Below are positions 24,574-33,160 of a DNA stretch of 64,000 bases, piece by piece; within the stretch, counting starts at the first letter, position 1, and each line of letters begins with the position of its first letter. Origin of the DNA: [Clostridium] scindens (GTDB lineage: Bacteria; Bacillota; Clostridia; Lachnospirales; Lachnospiraceae); NCBI RefSeq assembly GCF_019597925.1, contig NZ_CP080442.1, positions 3,611,501 through 3,675,500 of the forward strand, written 5' to 3'. A model generated the notes under the pieces. It saw only the letters and a program-made list of their open reading frames with translations. It searched no databases and was not told where the DNA came from. The position numbers and the translations under genes were made by a program.

Positions 24574-24900
24574 ATTTTTGCCCTCCTTGCAAAACTTTCC
24601 TTTAAGTTGTGTTCATTATATCTTTTCGCCATCATTTTTCAATAAATGCTGGGTATCGTTATGCAATTTGCACACTCTTTTTTCAATTTTTATTATTTTT
24701 CTACATTATTTGCAAAAGATAAAAATTAAAGTTTTATAACAAACTTGACATTATAAAGTCTATTTGTTATATTACATATAGAACAACCAGGCAGCGTTGA
24801 AAGATGAATGCCTTATCATACACATTGTCCGATCACTTGCCTAAGCCAGTCAGGATTTTCGGCCCATTAGCGCGGTCAGATTTAAAGGAGGTGGTCTTTA
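24574..24900. other. Divergent intergenic region between ECF operon and dnaJ-like gene
   Basis: A 327-bp AT-rich spacer with no ORF. The plus-strand promoter at 24745 belongs to the dnaJ-like gene. The region nearer the ECF operon (24600-24740) is T/A-rich and must hold the operon promoter and any PucR site; I could not pick a convincing -35/-10 pair. A GAAAG/CTTTC type stem and GC-rich segments at 24790-24880 lie in the dnaJ leader. Confidence 0.6.
24745..24773 (+). promoter_or_regulatory. Sigma-A promoter of the dnaJ-like gene
   Basis: TTGACA (24745-24750), a 17-bp spacer and TATATT (24768-24773). The start codon is 127 bp downstream, leaving a leader of about 120 nt. No CIRCE repeat is seen, so HrcA control is not indicated. 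Confidence 0.85.
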
Positions 24901-25875
24901 ATGGGAACTAAAAGAGATTATTATGAGATATTAGGAATAGAAAAGAATGCAGATGCGGGAAAGATCAAGTCCGCATACCGAAAATTGGCAAAGAAATATC
25001 ACCCTGACACGAATTCCGGGGATGCTGTGGCAGAGCAGAAGTTTAAAGAGGTCACAGAAGCATATAACGTCCTGAGCGACCCGGAAAAGAAGAAACTGTA
25101 TGATCAGTTCGGCCATGCCGGCCCAGATGGCGGTCCGGCCAATTCCGGCTTCTATCAAGGCCCGGATGGCAGTTACCGGGAATACCACTATCAAAGCGGG
25201 GATATGGATGACCTCTTCGGCGATATCTTTGGCGACCTCTTCAGAGGCCGGCAGTCAGGCAGTTTCCGCCAGGGGGGATTCCGCCAGGAGGCATTCCGGC
25301 AAAAAGGCGGCAATCTCCATGCCGATATCTCCGTCACCTTCGAAGAGGCAGCCTTTGGCTGCGATAAGGTTATCACCCTTTCAAGCCCTGAGAACGGCCA
25401 GCCGCCCCAGACTCTCAAGGTCCGCATCCCTGCCGGGATAGACAGCGGAAAGAGCATACGGCTGCGTGGCAAAGGAATGCCGGGAAGCAACGGCGGCGAG
25501 CCCGGCGATCTGCTTCTAAAAGTATCCGTTTTAAAGAAGCCCGGCTTCGAGCGCAAGGGACTGGATCTCTACGCCACCGCGGACATTCCTTTTACAGTCG
25601 CCGCGCTTGGCGGGGAGGCTTACGTACAGACCCTTGCGGGAAACGTTCTCTGCAAGATCCAGCCAGGCACCCAGTCAGGCACGAAGATCCGGCTCAGGGG
25701 CAAGGGCATTGTGTCCATGAAGGATGCTTCCGTTCACGGCGATCAATATGTCACCATACGGATACAGGTTCCAAGGAATCTAAGTCCTGAAGCGAAAAAA
25801 AGGCTGCGGGAATTCGATGCAGCCTATAACGGAACTTCCTCCGACAACGGCCGGCATGCTACAAGTTCCAATTAA
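24901..25875 (+). CDS. DnaJ/CbpA-type Hsp40 co-chaperone
   Basis: A 324-residue J-protein. The J domain (1-70) has the HPD motif in KKYHPDTNSG and stimulates an Hsp70 such as DnaK. A Gly/Phe/Gln-rich linker (about 75-140) follows, then two C-terminal beta domains (VRIPAGIDSGKSIRLRGKG and IQPGTQSGTKIRLRGKG). The cysteine-rich zinc finger of DnaJ is absent, which places it with CbpA/type II J-proteins. It is monocistronic, with AAAGGAGG before ATG. The true DnaJ is expected elsewhere with dnaK. Confidence 0.93.
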   Translation: MGTKRDYYEILGIEKNADAGKIKSAYRKLAKKYHPDTNSGDAVAEQKFKEVTEAYNVLSDPEKKKLYDQFGHAGPDGGPANSGFYQGPDGSYREYHYQSGDMDDLFGDIFGDLFRGRQSGSFRQGGFRQEAFRQKGGNLHADISVTFEEAAFGCDKVITLSSPENGQPPQTLKVRIPAGIDSGKSIRLRGKGMPGSNGGEPGDLLLKVSVLKKPGFERKGLDLYATADIPFTVAALGGEAYVQTLAGNVLCKIQPGTQSGTKIRLRGKGIVSMKDASVHGDQYVTIRIQVPRNLSPEAKKRLREFDAAYNGTSSDNGRHATSSN

Positions 25876-25887
25876 TATATGAATAAA

Positions 25888-25946
25888 TGGCATGATGCCT
25901 CAGGCAGGACGATACCTGTGATCGTCCGCCTAATAGCATCATGCCA
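25888..25946. terminator. Long interrupted hairpin between convergent genes
   Basis: Outer stem TGGCATGATGC/GCATCATGCCA and inner stem GGC-AGGACGAT/ATCGTCC-GCC with a short loop. It sits 13 bp after the dnaJ-like stop and 4 bp from the stop of the convergent gene, and is probably a bidirectional terminator. Confidence 0.65.
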
Positions 25947-25949
25947 TAA

Positions 25950-27110
25950 TTATTCTGTCTCCCTTTGAGCCGAGAACGCCAAGTGGGGCATATACTTATT
26001 GTAATAGTGCTTTACGCACTTTCCCGCAACCGTCATTTTATTCCGCTTTGCGACATTCTGGGACGCGATATTGTTGTCGCGAATAATCGAATACACTTCT
26101 TTGGCCCCCAATACTTCAAACGCATATTCCTTACATGCAATTGCAGCCTCAGTCGCATAGCCCTTATGCCAGAAATCCTTCGCCAGAAGGTATCCCACCT
26201 CAAGCACCTGCTCCCCATTCAGATCCTGCCTTGTCAGGCCGCACTGGCCTATCAACTCTCCGGTCTCTTCCAGCACCACTGCCCACAGGCCAAATCCATC
26301 ATTTTCATACCGCTCTAGCTGCAATTCCAGCCACTCCCAGGCCTCCTTGTCATCAAACGCATGCTCATACGCATACATGACTTCTTCATCCTTTAGCATC
26401 CTGCACAGCGCCTCGTAGTCCTCCCGGCGTATCTCGCGCAGATAGAGCCTTTCTGTTTTCAATATGGCCTCAATCGGAGAATAGATTGCATCGCACTGGT
26501 TTAAAAAGGCCCAGTAGCAATCGCCGTAGGACCAGTGCCACCATTCCGTAGGATAATTTGCAAATCCGACCTTTTCCATAATGTCGATCAATATCTTCCG
26601 ATTGCTTCGCGCCTCATCGCTAATATAGTCTGAATATAGATAGGTACGGTTCTCCGGCTCAAGCGGAACCGCGTTGTATGCCGTCCCCATATCCTGTTCC
26701 TTTCCATCCTTTAGAAGCGTTAGATCAATGGCCCCGCCGGTGGGGTGTCCGGCAACCTTCACCGGCGCCACAAACTGGCAAGTCGTCTTATATATCTCCT
26801 CATCGCTTCTGTCAGGATACATCTTCTGATAATCCTGATAGACCATTTCAAAACTCTTCTTCTGCTGGGACAGCGGTCTGTAGGCTTCTTTAATCAGTAT
26901 CTGATAGCCCGCCGGCAGATATCCTGCGGCCTCCTTTAGCATTTCTGCCACGGAACGCCTTGCATGACAGAAAAAATCGGACTGGTTCATGATCTGGCTT
27001 TTGCTTTCATCAACCAATATGTCCTGATGGATGCCCTTAAGAGATACTAGTTCTTCCTGGTTTTCTCTGACTGCTATGTTAGAGATCCGTTCATCATTTA
27101 ATAATACCAC
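25950..27110 (-). CDS. VanX-like M15 dipeptidase fused to GNAT acetyltransferase
   Basis: One reading frame joins two enzymes. Residues about 20-215 resemble D-Ala-D-Ala dipeptidases of the M15/VanX type: AYRPLSQQ, the zinc and catalytic segment AGHPTGGAIDLTL, and TEWWHWSYGD with the Glu-x-x-His. Residues about 220-375 form a RimJ/RimL-type GNAT (TERLYLREIRREDYEAL, GYLLAKDFWHKGYATEAA for acetyl-CoA binding). GTG at 27110 has GGAGG 8 nt upstream; an in-frame ATG at 27140 lacks a good site. It could act on cell-wall peptides; substrates are not shown. Confidence 0.85.
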   Translation of the reverse strand: MVLLNDERISNIAVRENQEELVSLKGIHQDILVDESKSQIMNQSDFFCHARRSVAEMLKEAAGYLPAGYQILIKEAYRPLSQQKKSFEMVYQDYQKMYPDRSDEEIYKTTCQFVAPVKVAGHPTGGAIDLTLLKDGKEQDMGTAYNAVPLEPENRTYLYSDYISDEARSNRKILIDIMEKVGFANYPTEWWHWSYGDCYWAFLNQCDAIYSPIEAILKTERLYLREIRREDYEALCRMLKDEEVMYAYEHAFDDKEAWEWLELQLERYENDGFGLWAVVLEETGELIGQCGLTRQDLNGEQVLEVGYLLAKDFWHKGYATEAAIACKEYAFEVLGAKEVYSIIRDNNIASQNVAKRNKMTVAGKCVKHYYNKYMPHLAFSAQRETE

Positions 27111-27225
27111 TTCTCTATCCTCCATTCTCCTTCGTTTCATCCATTATACACTGTATTCGGCAATTAAGGAAGAAAATCAAAAGCTTCTGATATTCTAAGC
27201 GGTATCAGCCGCATCTGATTCCCTA

Positions 27226-27513
27226 TCAGCCGTCAGGCGTCAAGAAGAAATAATCCTGGCAAGGATAGAGAAGAACTTCTGGAAACGCTATCCAAGACGG
27301 CAAAATAGCAATTTTCCTTAACTGAAAAAGCATTTTTTGATTCTCTATTATAAATTTTTCGAATTCCTGCACGCTGCCATGCTTATCCGCGTACACCATC
27401 TGACACGCGCTTTTATGATCCGGAGCCTCCCGCTTCCCCCTATCCGCTGCCTGGCCGCTGCAAGCGCCAAGCAAGAGAAATATTACCAGGATCATGCAAA
27501 TATTCTTGATCAT
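27226..27513 (-). CDS. Small predicted lipoprotein
   Basis: A 95-residue protein with a lipoprotein signal (MIKNICMILVIFLLLGACSG; lipobox LGAC). The mature part shows no domain that I recognise, and its C-terminus is hydrophobic (PEVLLYPCQDYFFLTPDG), which may mean a degraded or frameshifted longer gene. ATG at 27513 follows AGGAGG by 12 nt. It is isolated between unrelated genes. Confidence 0.5.
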   Translation of the reverse strand: MIKNICMILVIFLLLGACSGQAADRGKREAPDHKSACQMVYADKHGSVQEFEKFIIENQKMLFQLRKIAILPSWIAFPEVLLYPCQDYFFLTPDG

Positions 27514-27663
27514 TCTCGCCCACTCCTCCTTAGTTCTCATATCCGTCTGCATTTTACATACAATATAGCATCTTTTAAACCGGTTGTCAATTTATACCAT
27601 CATTTTGATAATGCAATATCATTGAGATTATTTTACCATAATATAAATAAAAAGGAGCATTCG

Positions 27664-27948
27664 ATGATGATTGCAGATAAGATCAAACAATTGAGAACGT
27701 CACGGAATATGACCCAGAGCGATCTGGCCAAAAAATTAAATATAACCAGAAGCAGCGTCAATGCGTGGGAAATGGGACTGTCTACCCCTTCTACCGCTTA
27801 TCTGGCGGAACTTTCACAGTTGTTCCACGTCTCAACCGATTACTTATTAGGGCTTTCCGGCAATGCTACCTTGGACATCTCGAACCTCTCGGAAAAAGAG
27901 GTTCAGATTGTCTACGACCTGGTACAGTACTTCCGAGACAAGAAATAA
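27664..27948 (+). CDS. Small XRE-family HTH regulator
   Basis: A 94-residue Cro/CI-type DNA-binding protein. Residues 5-60 form the HTH (RNMTQSDLAKKLNITRSSVN followed by AWEMGLSTPS), and a short helical tail (SEKEVQIVYDLVQYFRDKK) may dimerise. ATG at 27664 has AAAGGAG upstream. It stands alone on the plus strand and its targets are unknown. Confidence 0.88.
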   Translation: MMIADKIKQLRTSRNMTQSDLAKKLNITRSSVNAWEMGLSTPSTAYLAELSQLFHVSTDYLLGLSGNATLDISNLSEKEVQIVYDLVQYFRDKK

Positions 27949-27979
27949 ACGGAACGGGTTCCCAAAAAGTCGGGCAATT

Positions 27980-28489
27980 TCACACTTTCTTCCGTGTCAG
28001 GCAAACCCCAGCGATTGCTCCAATCAAGGCAAACGGCGCGATTCTAACGAACAGCCACTCAAATGCGTGGAACGCTGCTCCGGCAACCGCGGTTTCGGGG
28101 TCGCGATAATCCCAGCCCAAATAAGAACTATTTAATACTATTAGGACCGCAAAAATCGCCACTATAGCCGCACACAACGAGATAAAAAGCCAATGTAACG
28201 CTTTTTGACTCATTGCTTTCCTATGCGCAAGCTGCAGGTTTATGACTTCAAGTTTCTCGGAAATTGCTTTTAAGTCCTCAGCCTTCGTCTCGGCAATGGT
28301 TTCTCCAAGCAGTATGCTTACAGGTGTTCCAAATACCTCTGATATGGAAATCAGCATATCGGCATCTGGAACCGACAAGCCTTGTTCCCATTTAGAGATT
28401 GTTTGTCTCACCACATTCAGCTTGATTGCAAGTTCCTCTTGCGAGAGCCCTTTGGATTTTCTGATTGCTTTGATGTTTTCGTTTAGCAT
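27980..28489 (-). CDS. XRE-family HTH protein with C-terminal membrane domain
   Basis: A 169-residue protein. Residues 1-58 are an XRE HTH (SQEELAIKLNVVRQTISKWE), residues 65-95 a linker, and two hydrophobic spans follow at about 100-122 (WLFISLCAAIVAIFAVLIV) and 140-165. This layout is common in Clostridia for membrane-tethered repressors near two-component or transporter genes. ATG at 28489 follows GGAGG. It converges with the small XRE gene at 27664. Confidence 0.88.
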   Translation of the reverse strand: MLNENIKAIRKSKGLSQEELAIKLNVVRQTISKWEQGLSVPDADMLISISEVFGTPVSILLGETIAETKAEDLKAISEKLEVINLQLAHRKAMSQKALHWLFISLCAAIVAIFAVLIVLNSSYLGWDYRDPETAVAGAAFHAFEWLFVRIAPFALIGAIAGVCLTRKKV

Positions 28490-28629
28490 CAGGGACGACC
28501 TCCTTTCACCGCCATTATACGGTGGAAAGCCCGTTGCGGCAAGCAACGCAGATTAACCTTTCACTATGTTGTTTCATTCTTCTCCTTAAAGTATTTCGGA
28601 TATCCGTGAATCAATCTCCAAAAATAAAA

Positions 28630-28655
28630 TGGAACGCATAATTAATAGCGTTCCA
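28630..28655 (-). terminator. Terminator of the GNAT gene
   Basis: Minus-strand 8-bp stem TGGAACGC/GCGTTCCA with an AT-rich 10-nt loop followed by TTTTATTTT, 14 bp past the stop codon of the acetyltransferase gene. Confidence 0.75.
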
Positions 28656-28668
28656 TAAACAATAAACA

Positions 28669-29187
28669 TTATTTTTTAATAATCTTTTCAAAGGCGATCC
28701 TCAGATCCCCCTTTTCACTGCCTTCTGCCAGAACTATCGTCCCGCATTGCTGGAATCCCGCCTTCTTCAAAGCCTTCTGCATCGGAATATTCCCTGGATG
28801 GGTATCTATACGCATAGAAGGAAAGCCTGATTCCCTTGCCTTCTCACAGCCATACGCAAAGAGCCTTCCTGCAACGCCCCGCCCCTTGCACGCATCCGCG
28901 ACGCAGACGCGGTGCATGGATGCATACGCTCCGTCTGTAAGCCATTTCCCGTCGATCTCATAGTAGGAAGCATCCGGAATCTCCTGGTAGGCAAATGCGC
29001 CCAGAACCTTTCCTTCATCCGTAAGTATATAGCTTCTTCCTATCTCGATGTCTTCTTCCCATATCTCTCTTGATGGATATCCTTTCTGCCACTGGTCAAT
29101 TCCGATACGCCGAAGCTGCGCTTTGGCCTGTTCTGTAATCTCGCAGATGCTGTCCAGATATTTGCTGGTCGCCACTTCAAACTTCAT
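28669..29187 (-). CDS. GNAT family N-acetyltransferase
   Basis: A 172-residue acetyltransferase. It has an N-terminal substrate region (QAKAQLRRIGIDQWQKGYPS), the acetyl-CoA segment VCVADACKGRGVAGRLFAYG (Q/RxxGxG/A type) and a C-terminal ALKKAGFQQCG. The acceptor is not predictable. ATG at 29187 follows GGAG by 11 nt; 11 upstream codons are also open. It is monocistronic with its own terminator. Confidence 0.88.
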   Translation of the reverse strand: MKFEVATSKYLDSICEITEQAKAQLRRIGIDQWQKGYPSREIWEEDIEIGRSYILTDEGKVLGAFAYQEIPDASYYEIDGKWLTDGAYASMHRVCVADACKGRGVAGRLFAYGCEKARESGFPSMRIDTHPGNIPMQKALKKAGFQQCGTIVLAEGSEKGDLRIAFEKIIKK

Positions 29188-29280
29188 ACCCTTATGATCT
29201 CCTTCATGTATAATAAGCATAAGTCTAATATATCATCATTTTCTCTTTCGTCAAGCGCCAGCCTCAAAAAGCATACCGTT

Positions 29281-31089
29281 TCATTTGATCGTATCAAACT
29301 TTGGAATCTTAAGTATCGGAACAGAGATTTCCTCCGTCCTTTCCTTCTCAGAGCCAGCCTCTGCCGTTACGGTATTGCTGTAGTTCGCACGGAACGTGCC
29401 ATCCTTGCTGTCAAAATAATTATCAAAGTAATTCCAGGCCACGCCTCCGTCAACAGCGGCAGGCTCGCACATCAGGGCTGCAAAGGAGCCGAAGCGCTGA
29501 GCCGTCGATATCACATAGGTACCGGCAGGAATCACAATGGACTTATCCCCATTCGCCCACTCGCCTGTTACAAGCGTCTGATAATGCCCTTCATACTCGT
29601 CGCGGGCCGTACCGTCAATCACAGCGCCGCCGCTTGTATAAGACTGGATATTATAGTGCAGATAGTCTTCCGCATTCAAAGTAATATCTTCCTTTAGCTC
29701 GGTCATTTCCACGCCGTGGAATTTCATAAGATCGGCAAACTCCTTACAATCATTGTCAATCAAATAGTAAGCGCCCATAGTTTCCACATCCGTTGGTACG
29801 AATGTGCCCCAGTACTCCGTCTCATAGTCAACAGGCTTTCCATATTCGATATCGTATGGATCGCCTTCTTCATCATATAGCCTGGTTCCTATAACCTGCC
29901 CTTCTTCATCCGTCTCGTACGACAGAACGGTAAGCTTGTCTTTCCCTTCAAAAGGCATTGGCGTCATCTCAGAATTCAAGGCTACGATATCGCGCTCGGG
30001 ATCAATGCCATTCTTAGCGCGGTCCTTAGAACGCGCGTCTGCCGCGGCGATCATTTCCTTAATCTCATCCTTATCTTTTGCAACCACCTTCAGCGCGCCG
30101 TAGATGCACTCATACTGTGTTTCCACGCGCACAGGGAATTTGTCATAGGAATATACCTCCAAAAGCAGGGCAAGACGGTTGCGCAGGCCCGCATAATTGG
30201 TAGTATATCTGGCATAATCTTCAAAGGTACGCCAGCCTTCATCTACGATTCCGCTGTAATAGTATCCCCAGTTTCCGTAAGGAACAGCTACTTTATCCTT
30301 GGATTCCAGATAAGAGCCTTTGCGCAGGGCACGGGAACAGAATACATCCCGGTTATACTCCAGAAGTTCCGGATCGGTACCTGCATTCAGCCCCCAGTTA
30401 TATGTTACTGCATGGCGCATATAAGAGCCATCCGTAGCATGGGCATCAATAAAAAGTATCGGATTCCAGTCATTCATCAGCTGGACAATAGTCCGTCCGC
30501 AGGCAGTTTCCAGTTTCGTCATATCACGGTTCACATTCAGTCCGTTTCCCTCTGTACGGGTTCCTACCATTTTAGGAGTAAACTGAGTCTCAATTCGATT
30601 CTTTCCCAGATCATCATTGCCATCCGGGTTACTGTTCGGAACAATCACAACGACCAGATCTTTCAAGAGGTCATCATGTTTGCCCTGAGCCACTTCCCGG
30701 GCAAATATCATCATCGCCTCTTTGCCTTCCACCTCGCCGGAATGAATATTACAGTTAACATAGACCACCCCTTTGTCCTCATCGACCTCATCCGGTCCTT
30801 TGGGTGCCTTATCACTGATAATCATATACGGAATCGGCGTGCCCGCTTCCGTCTTAAATGTTGTATCATCCAGAATGATACGGCCGCCGCTGTTATCAGC
30901 AACGGTCTTGCAATACTCCAGAACCTCTTTGGAGGAAGTCGTTCTTTCCCACTCGCTTTCTTCAGCCGGCGTCTTCAATTCTTCTAATTTCACTGTCTTG
31001 TCAGCAGAATCCTCCTTTTTCTGCGTCGAACAGGCTGCGAGAAATACGCCCATAGCCATCACCAGAATTATTGATATTATTTTTTTCAT
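29281..31089 (-). CDS. Secreted M14 zinc carboxypeptidase lipoprotein
   Basis: A 602-residue exported peptidase. The signal is MKKIISIILVMAMGVFLAAC with lipobox LAAC. Catalytic features of the M14 family are visible: zinc ligands HSGE in NCNIHSGEVEGKE and His in FIDAHATDG, substrate-binding NRD in GLNVNRDMTK, and the general-base Glu in LLLEVYSYD. About 200 C-terminal residues form an extra domain of unknown role. It should trim C-terminal residues from peptides, or act on cell-wall peptides, outside the membrane. It follows the LprI-like gene by 11 bp. Confidence 0.88.
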   Translation of the reverse strand: MKKIISIILVMAMGVFLAACSTQKKEDSADKTVKLEELKTPAEESEWERTTSSKEVLEYCKTVADNSGGRIILDDTTFKTEAGTPIPYMIISDKAPKGPDEVDEDKGVVYVNCNIHSGEVEGKEAMMIFAREVAQGKHDDLLKDLVVVIVPNSNPDGNDDLGKNRIETQFTPKMVGTRTEGNGLNVNRDMTKLETACGRTIVQLMNDWNPILFIDAHATDGSYMRHAVTYNWGLNAGTDPELLEYNRDVFCSRALRKGSYLESKDKVAVPYGNWGYYYSGIVDEGWRTFEDYARYTTNYAGLRNRLALLLEVYSYDKFPVRVETQYECIYGALKVVAKDKDEIKEMIAAADARSKDRAKNGIDPERDIVALNSEMTPMPFEGKDKLTVLSYETDEEGQVIGTRLYDEEGDPYDIEYGKPVDYETEYWGTFVPTDVETMGAYYLIDNDCKEFADLMKFHGVEMTELKEDITLNAEDYLHYNIQSYTSGGAVIDGTARDEYEGHYQTLVTGEWANGDKSIVIPAGTYVISTAQRFGSFAALMCEPAAVDGGVAWNYFDNYFDSKDGTFRANYSNTVTAEAGSEKERTEEISVPILKIPKFDTIK

Positions 31090-31100
31090 ACTTTTCCCTT

Positions 31101-31901
31101 TCATTCTTCCCGTTCCCGACGGAAAAAACGGCACCCCTGATAGTGGACGCTGGTCAGATAACTCATTCTTTGCACCTGCAGCAATCCTTCTGCCGTAATT
31201 ATCGTCTCGTTGCCATCGGTAACCAATGAGATGAATTTCTCATTACTTTCTAAAAATGCAAAAAACTTTCGGTGTGCTTCTTTAATCTTGGGTCTGTATT
31301 CTTCTTGAATGACATAGAGGCATAGCCCCATGTCTACCTGCAGCTCCTCCTTTCCCTTTGTCAGTTCGCTTTCCTTCGTCAGAATAAAGTCATCCTCCAT
31401 CCTGACAAATTCACCTGCATTCCATTCCTCCAAGTCCGTAATCCGGTTGGTCAGCATCAGCAGGACAATCTCCCTGTATACATTCGTGCGCCTCTCTTTT
31501 CCGGTAACTCCAAAAAAAATCTTCACAGGTCCCAGCCATTTCTGTTCCAGCGCGCTGATGTAAGAATAGTAACAGTCAAGCCACGCCTTCTGCGCATCCT
31601 CCAGAGCTCTCCTTTCTGCATCCGGCAGGCTGTTAAGGCAAGCGCTGTACGCATATACCAATCGAGCCTCCAGATCTGTCTTGCACGCAAGAAATTCTTC
31701 CTCAGTCATGTGAAATGTTTCTGTTTCATCTGCCTGGGTATCATAAAAAACCGCCGCTGCTGCCCAATTCTGCGTTACATTCTTTCCCTCTTTTGCAAAA
31801 ACTATCTCCGCTTGCTCCATGGCCAGAACCATTGCCAAAAACAGAGTTAGTATTATGCTAATTAACCACCTTCTTTTTTTGATAAACTTTTCTCTCTTCA
31901 T
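31101..31901 (-). CDS. Exported LprI-like (DUF1311) domain protein
   Basis: A 266-residue protein with a signal-type N-terminus (RRWLISIILTLFLAMVLAM). Residues about 70-120 match the lysozyme-inhibitor LprI N-terminal type (YSACLNSLPDAERRALEDAQ followed by KAWLDCYYSY). The rest is helical and unassigned. It is co-transcribed with the M14 peptidase (11-bp gap), so it may protect or assist that enzyme at the cell surface. No strong ribosome site precedes the ATG. Confidence 0.72.
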   Translation of the reverse strand: MKREKFIKKRRWLISIILTLFLAMVLAMEQAEIVFAKEGKNVTQNWAAAAVFYDTQADETETFHMTEEEFLACKTDLEARLVYAYSACLNSLPDAERRALEDAQKAWLDCYYSYISALEQKWLGPVKIFFGVTGKERRTNVYREIVLLMLTNRITDLEEWNAGEFVRMEDDFILTKESELTKGKEELQVDMGLCLYVIQEEYRPKIKEAHRKFFAFLESNEKFISLVTDGNETIITAEGLLQVQRMSYLTSVHYQGCRFFRREREE

Positions 31902-32044
31902 TGTTACTTATCACTCATTTCATATATTGTTCTGATTTTTTGAACTTTATATTCTATTTTAATTGTTTATTTTCTTAATATTTTATTATTGTCTGACACT
32001 TTGATTTTACCATATTGTGGATTTTTTGTCAATCATGCTTGTCA

Positions 32045-32194
32045 CTACTTATGCGACTGGTTATAGGAATGCAGGCTGTAGCTGACGGCAAGCAGTGCCA
32101 GCAGCGGACCATAGCCAATACCAAAAAAGTATCCTATAAAGAATAGTGCTATAATAAATAAAAGCATATAGTATTTTTTCAGAAATTTTTTCAT
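32045..32194 (-). CDS. 49-residue membrane peptide in sigma factor operon
   Basis: A small ORF starting at ATG 32194 with AAAGGAG 8 nt upstream. It encodes a basic start (MKKFLKKYY) and then one or two hydrophobic spans (MLLFIIALFFIGYFFGIGYG and PLLALLAVSYS). It starts 24 bp after the anti-sigma gene stop, so it is very likely part of that operon and may modulate the membrane anti-sigma factor. No homologue is known to me. Confidence 0.7.
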   Translation of the reverse strand: MKKFLKKYYMLLFIIALFFIGYFFGIGYGPLLALLAVSYSLHSYNQSHK

Positions 32195-32218
32195 GACTCA
32201 TTCTCCTTTCGTCAAACC

Positions 32219-33160
32219 TTACTCTTCACTTAGTTTATAGTTCATTACCAGGTCCGTATTTTCCGTTCCCCAAGTCTCATAATAGTCGCCTTCCGCGAAG
32301 CATTCAAACTCATCTACCGCATTCGTTTTCTCTAGTTCTGCTATACATTCCTCGACATCGATTCCTGCCTTCTGCGACAGGGTAAACGCTTTCTGAAGCT
32401 TCCCGTTTTTCAGATATTCTATGACTGCTTTTCTTTCAATCTCTTCCGGCGCCTTCCTGGTTTCCTGCCCTTTTTTCCAGATCGTCAGCTTATCCTTGTC
32501 ATTTTTTCCGATCACCTCGATTCTGGGGCATCGATATAGATACTCCTTTCCGGTCTTACTGGATATTTCTGTCTCCTCAGTCGAAAATACAAAGGTAACC
32601 TCCCGATATCCCAGAGCGCCCCATATGAAATTACGCGTATAGCTGATTCTCTGGGCATAGGTCAGATCCGCGTCTTCTGTATTTCGTTCGATCAAATGCT
32701 TTATCTCTGTGATCGACGACTCCGTAAGCTTTTCACTGGATTTTAAGGTACAGTAGATATCCCCGTTGGACAGCTGGTATAATTCTTCTACTTGCAGGCT
32801 GCTTGCAGGAACCTTTCTCAAATAATCGATGACGCCATGGGTGTCTGTCAGATATCCAAAAATGATGTCCGATATCACCGCCACAAACAGTACTAGCGCT
32901 ACAATACAAGCCTTTTTAAAAGAGACTCCCGGCTTGGACGCCCTCTTCATGATTCTGATTGCTTCGGCTTCCTGCTCTTCTTCTGATTTCTCCTTAATAT
33001 CCTCGATGTCAGGCAGTTCTTTGGCGTGTTCATATATCCTTCTGCACTCCTCGCAAGTGCGGATATGCTCCTCCACCATCTTCTTGCTTTCTTCCTTTAG
33101 TACATCGTCTTCATAGAGCACTAAGAGGTCCTGAACAACTGCGCATATCTTTTTATCCAT
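32219..33160 (-). CDS. Zinc-finger (zf-HC2) transmembrane anti-sigma factor
   Basis: A 313-residue protein. The N-terminal domain has the HxxxCxxC motif (EEHIRTCEECRRIYEH) of zinc-binding anti-sigma factors. A single membrane span lies at about 79-100 (ACIVALVLFVAVISDIIFGY). About 210 residues outside the membrane have no domain that I recognise. It should bind the sigma factor encoded immediately upstream (adjacent, no gap). The signal sensed is unknown. Confidence 0.9.
   Translation of the reverse strand: MDKKICAVVQDLLVLYEDDVLKEESKKMVEEHIRTCEECRRIYEHAKELPDIEDIKEKSEEEQEAEAIRIMKRASKPGVSFKKACIVALVLFVAVISDIIFGYLTDTHGVIDYLRKVPASSLQVEELYQLSNGDIYCTLKSSEKLTESSITEIKHLIERNTEDADLTYAQRISYTRNFIWGALGYREVTFVFSTEETEISSKTGKEYLYRCPRIEVIGKNDKDKLTIWKKGQETRKAPEEIERKAVIEYLKNGKLQKAFTLSQKAGIDVEECIAELEKTNAVDEFECFAEGDYYETWGTENTDLVMNYKLSEE

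Noticed and set aside
24574..24900. Vitamin riboswitch (TPP, FMN, cobalamin, preQ1) ahead of the ECF operon
   Set aside because: None of the conserved core sequences could be found on the minus strand of this spacer.
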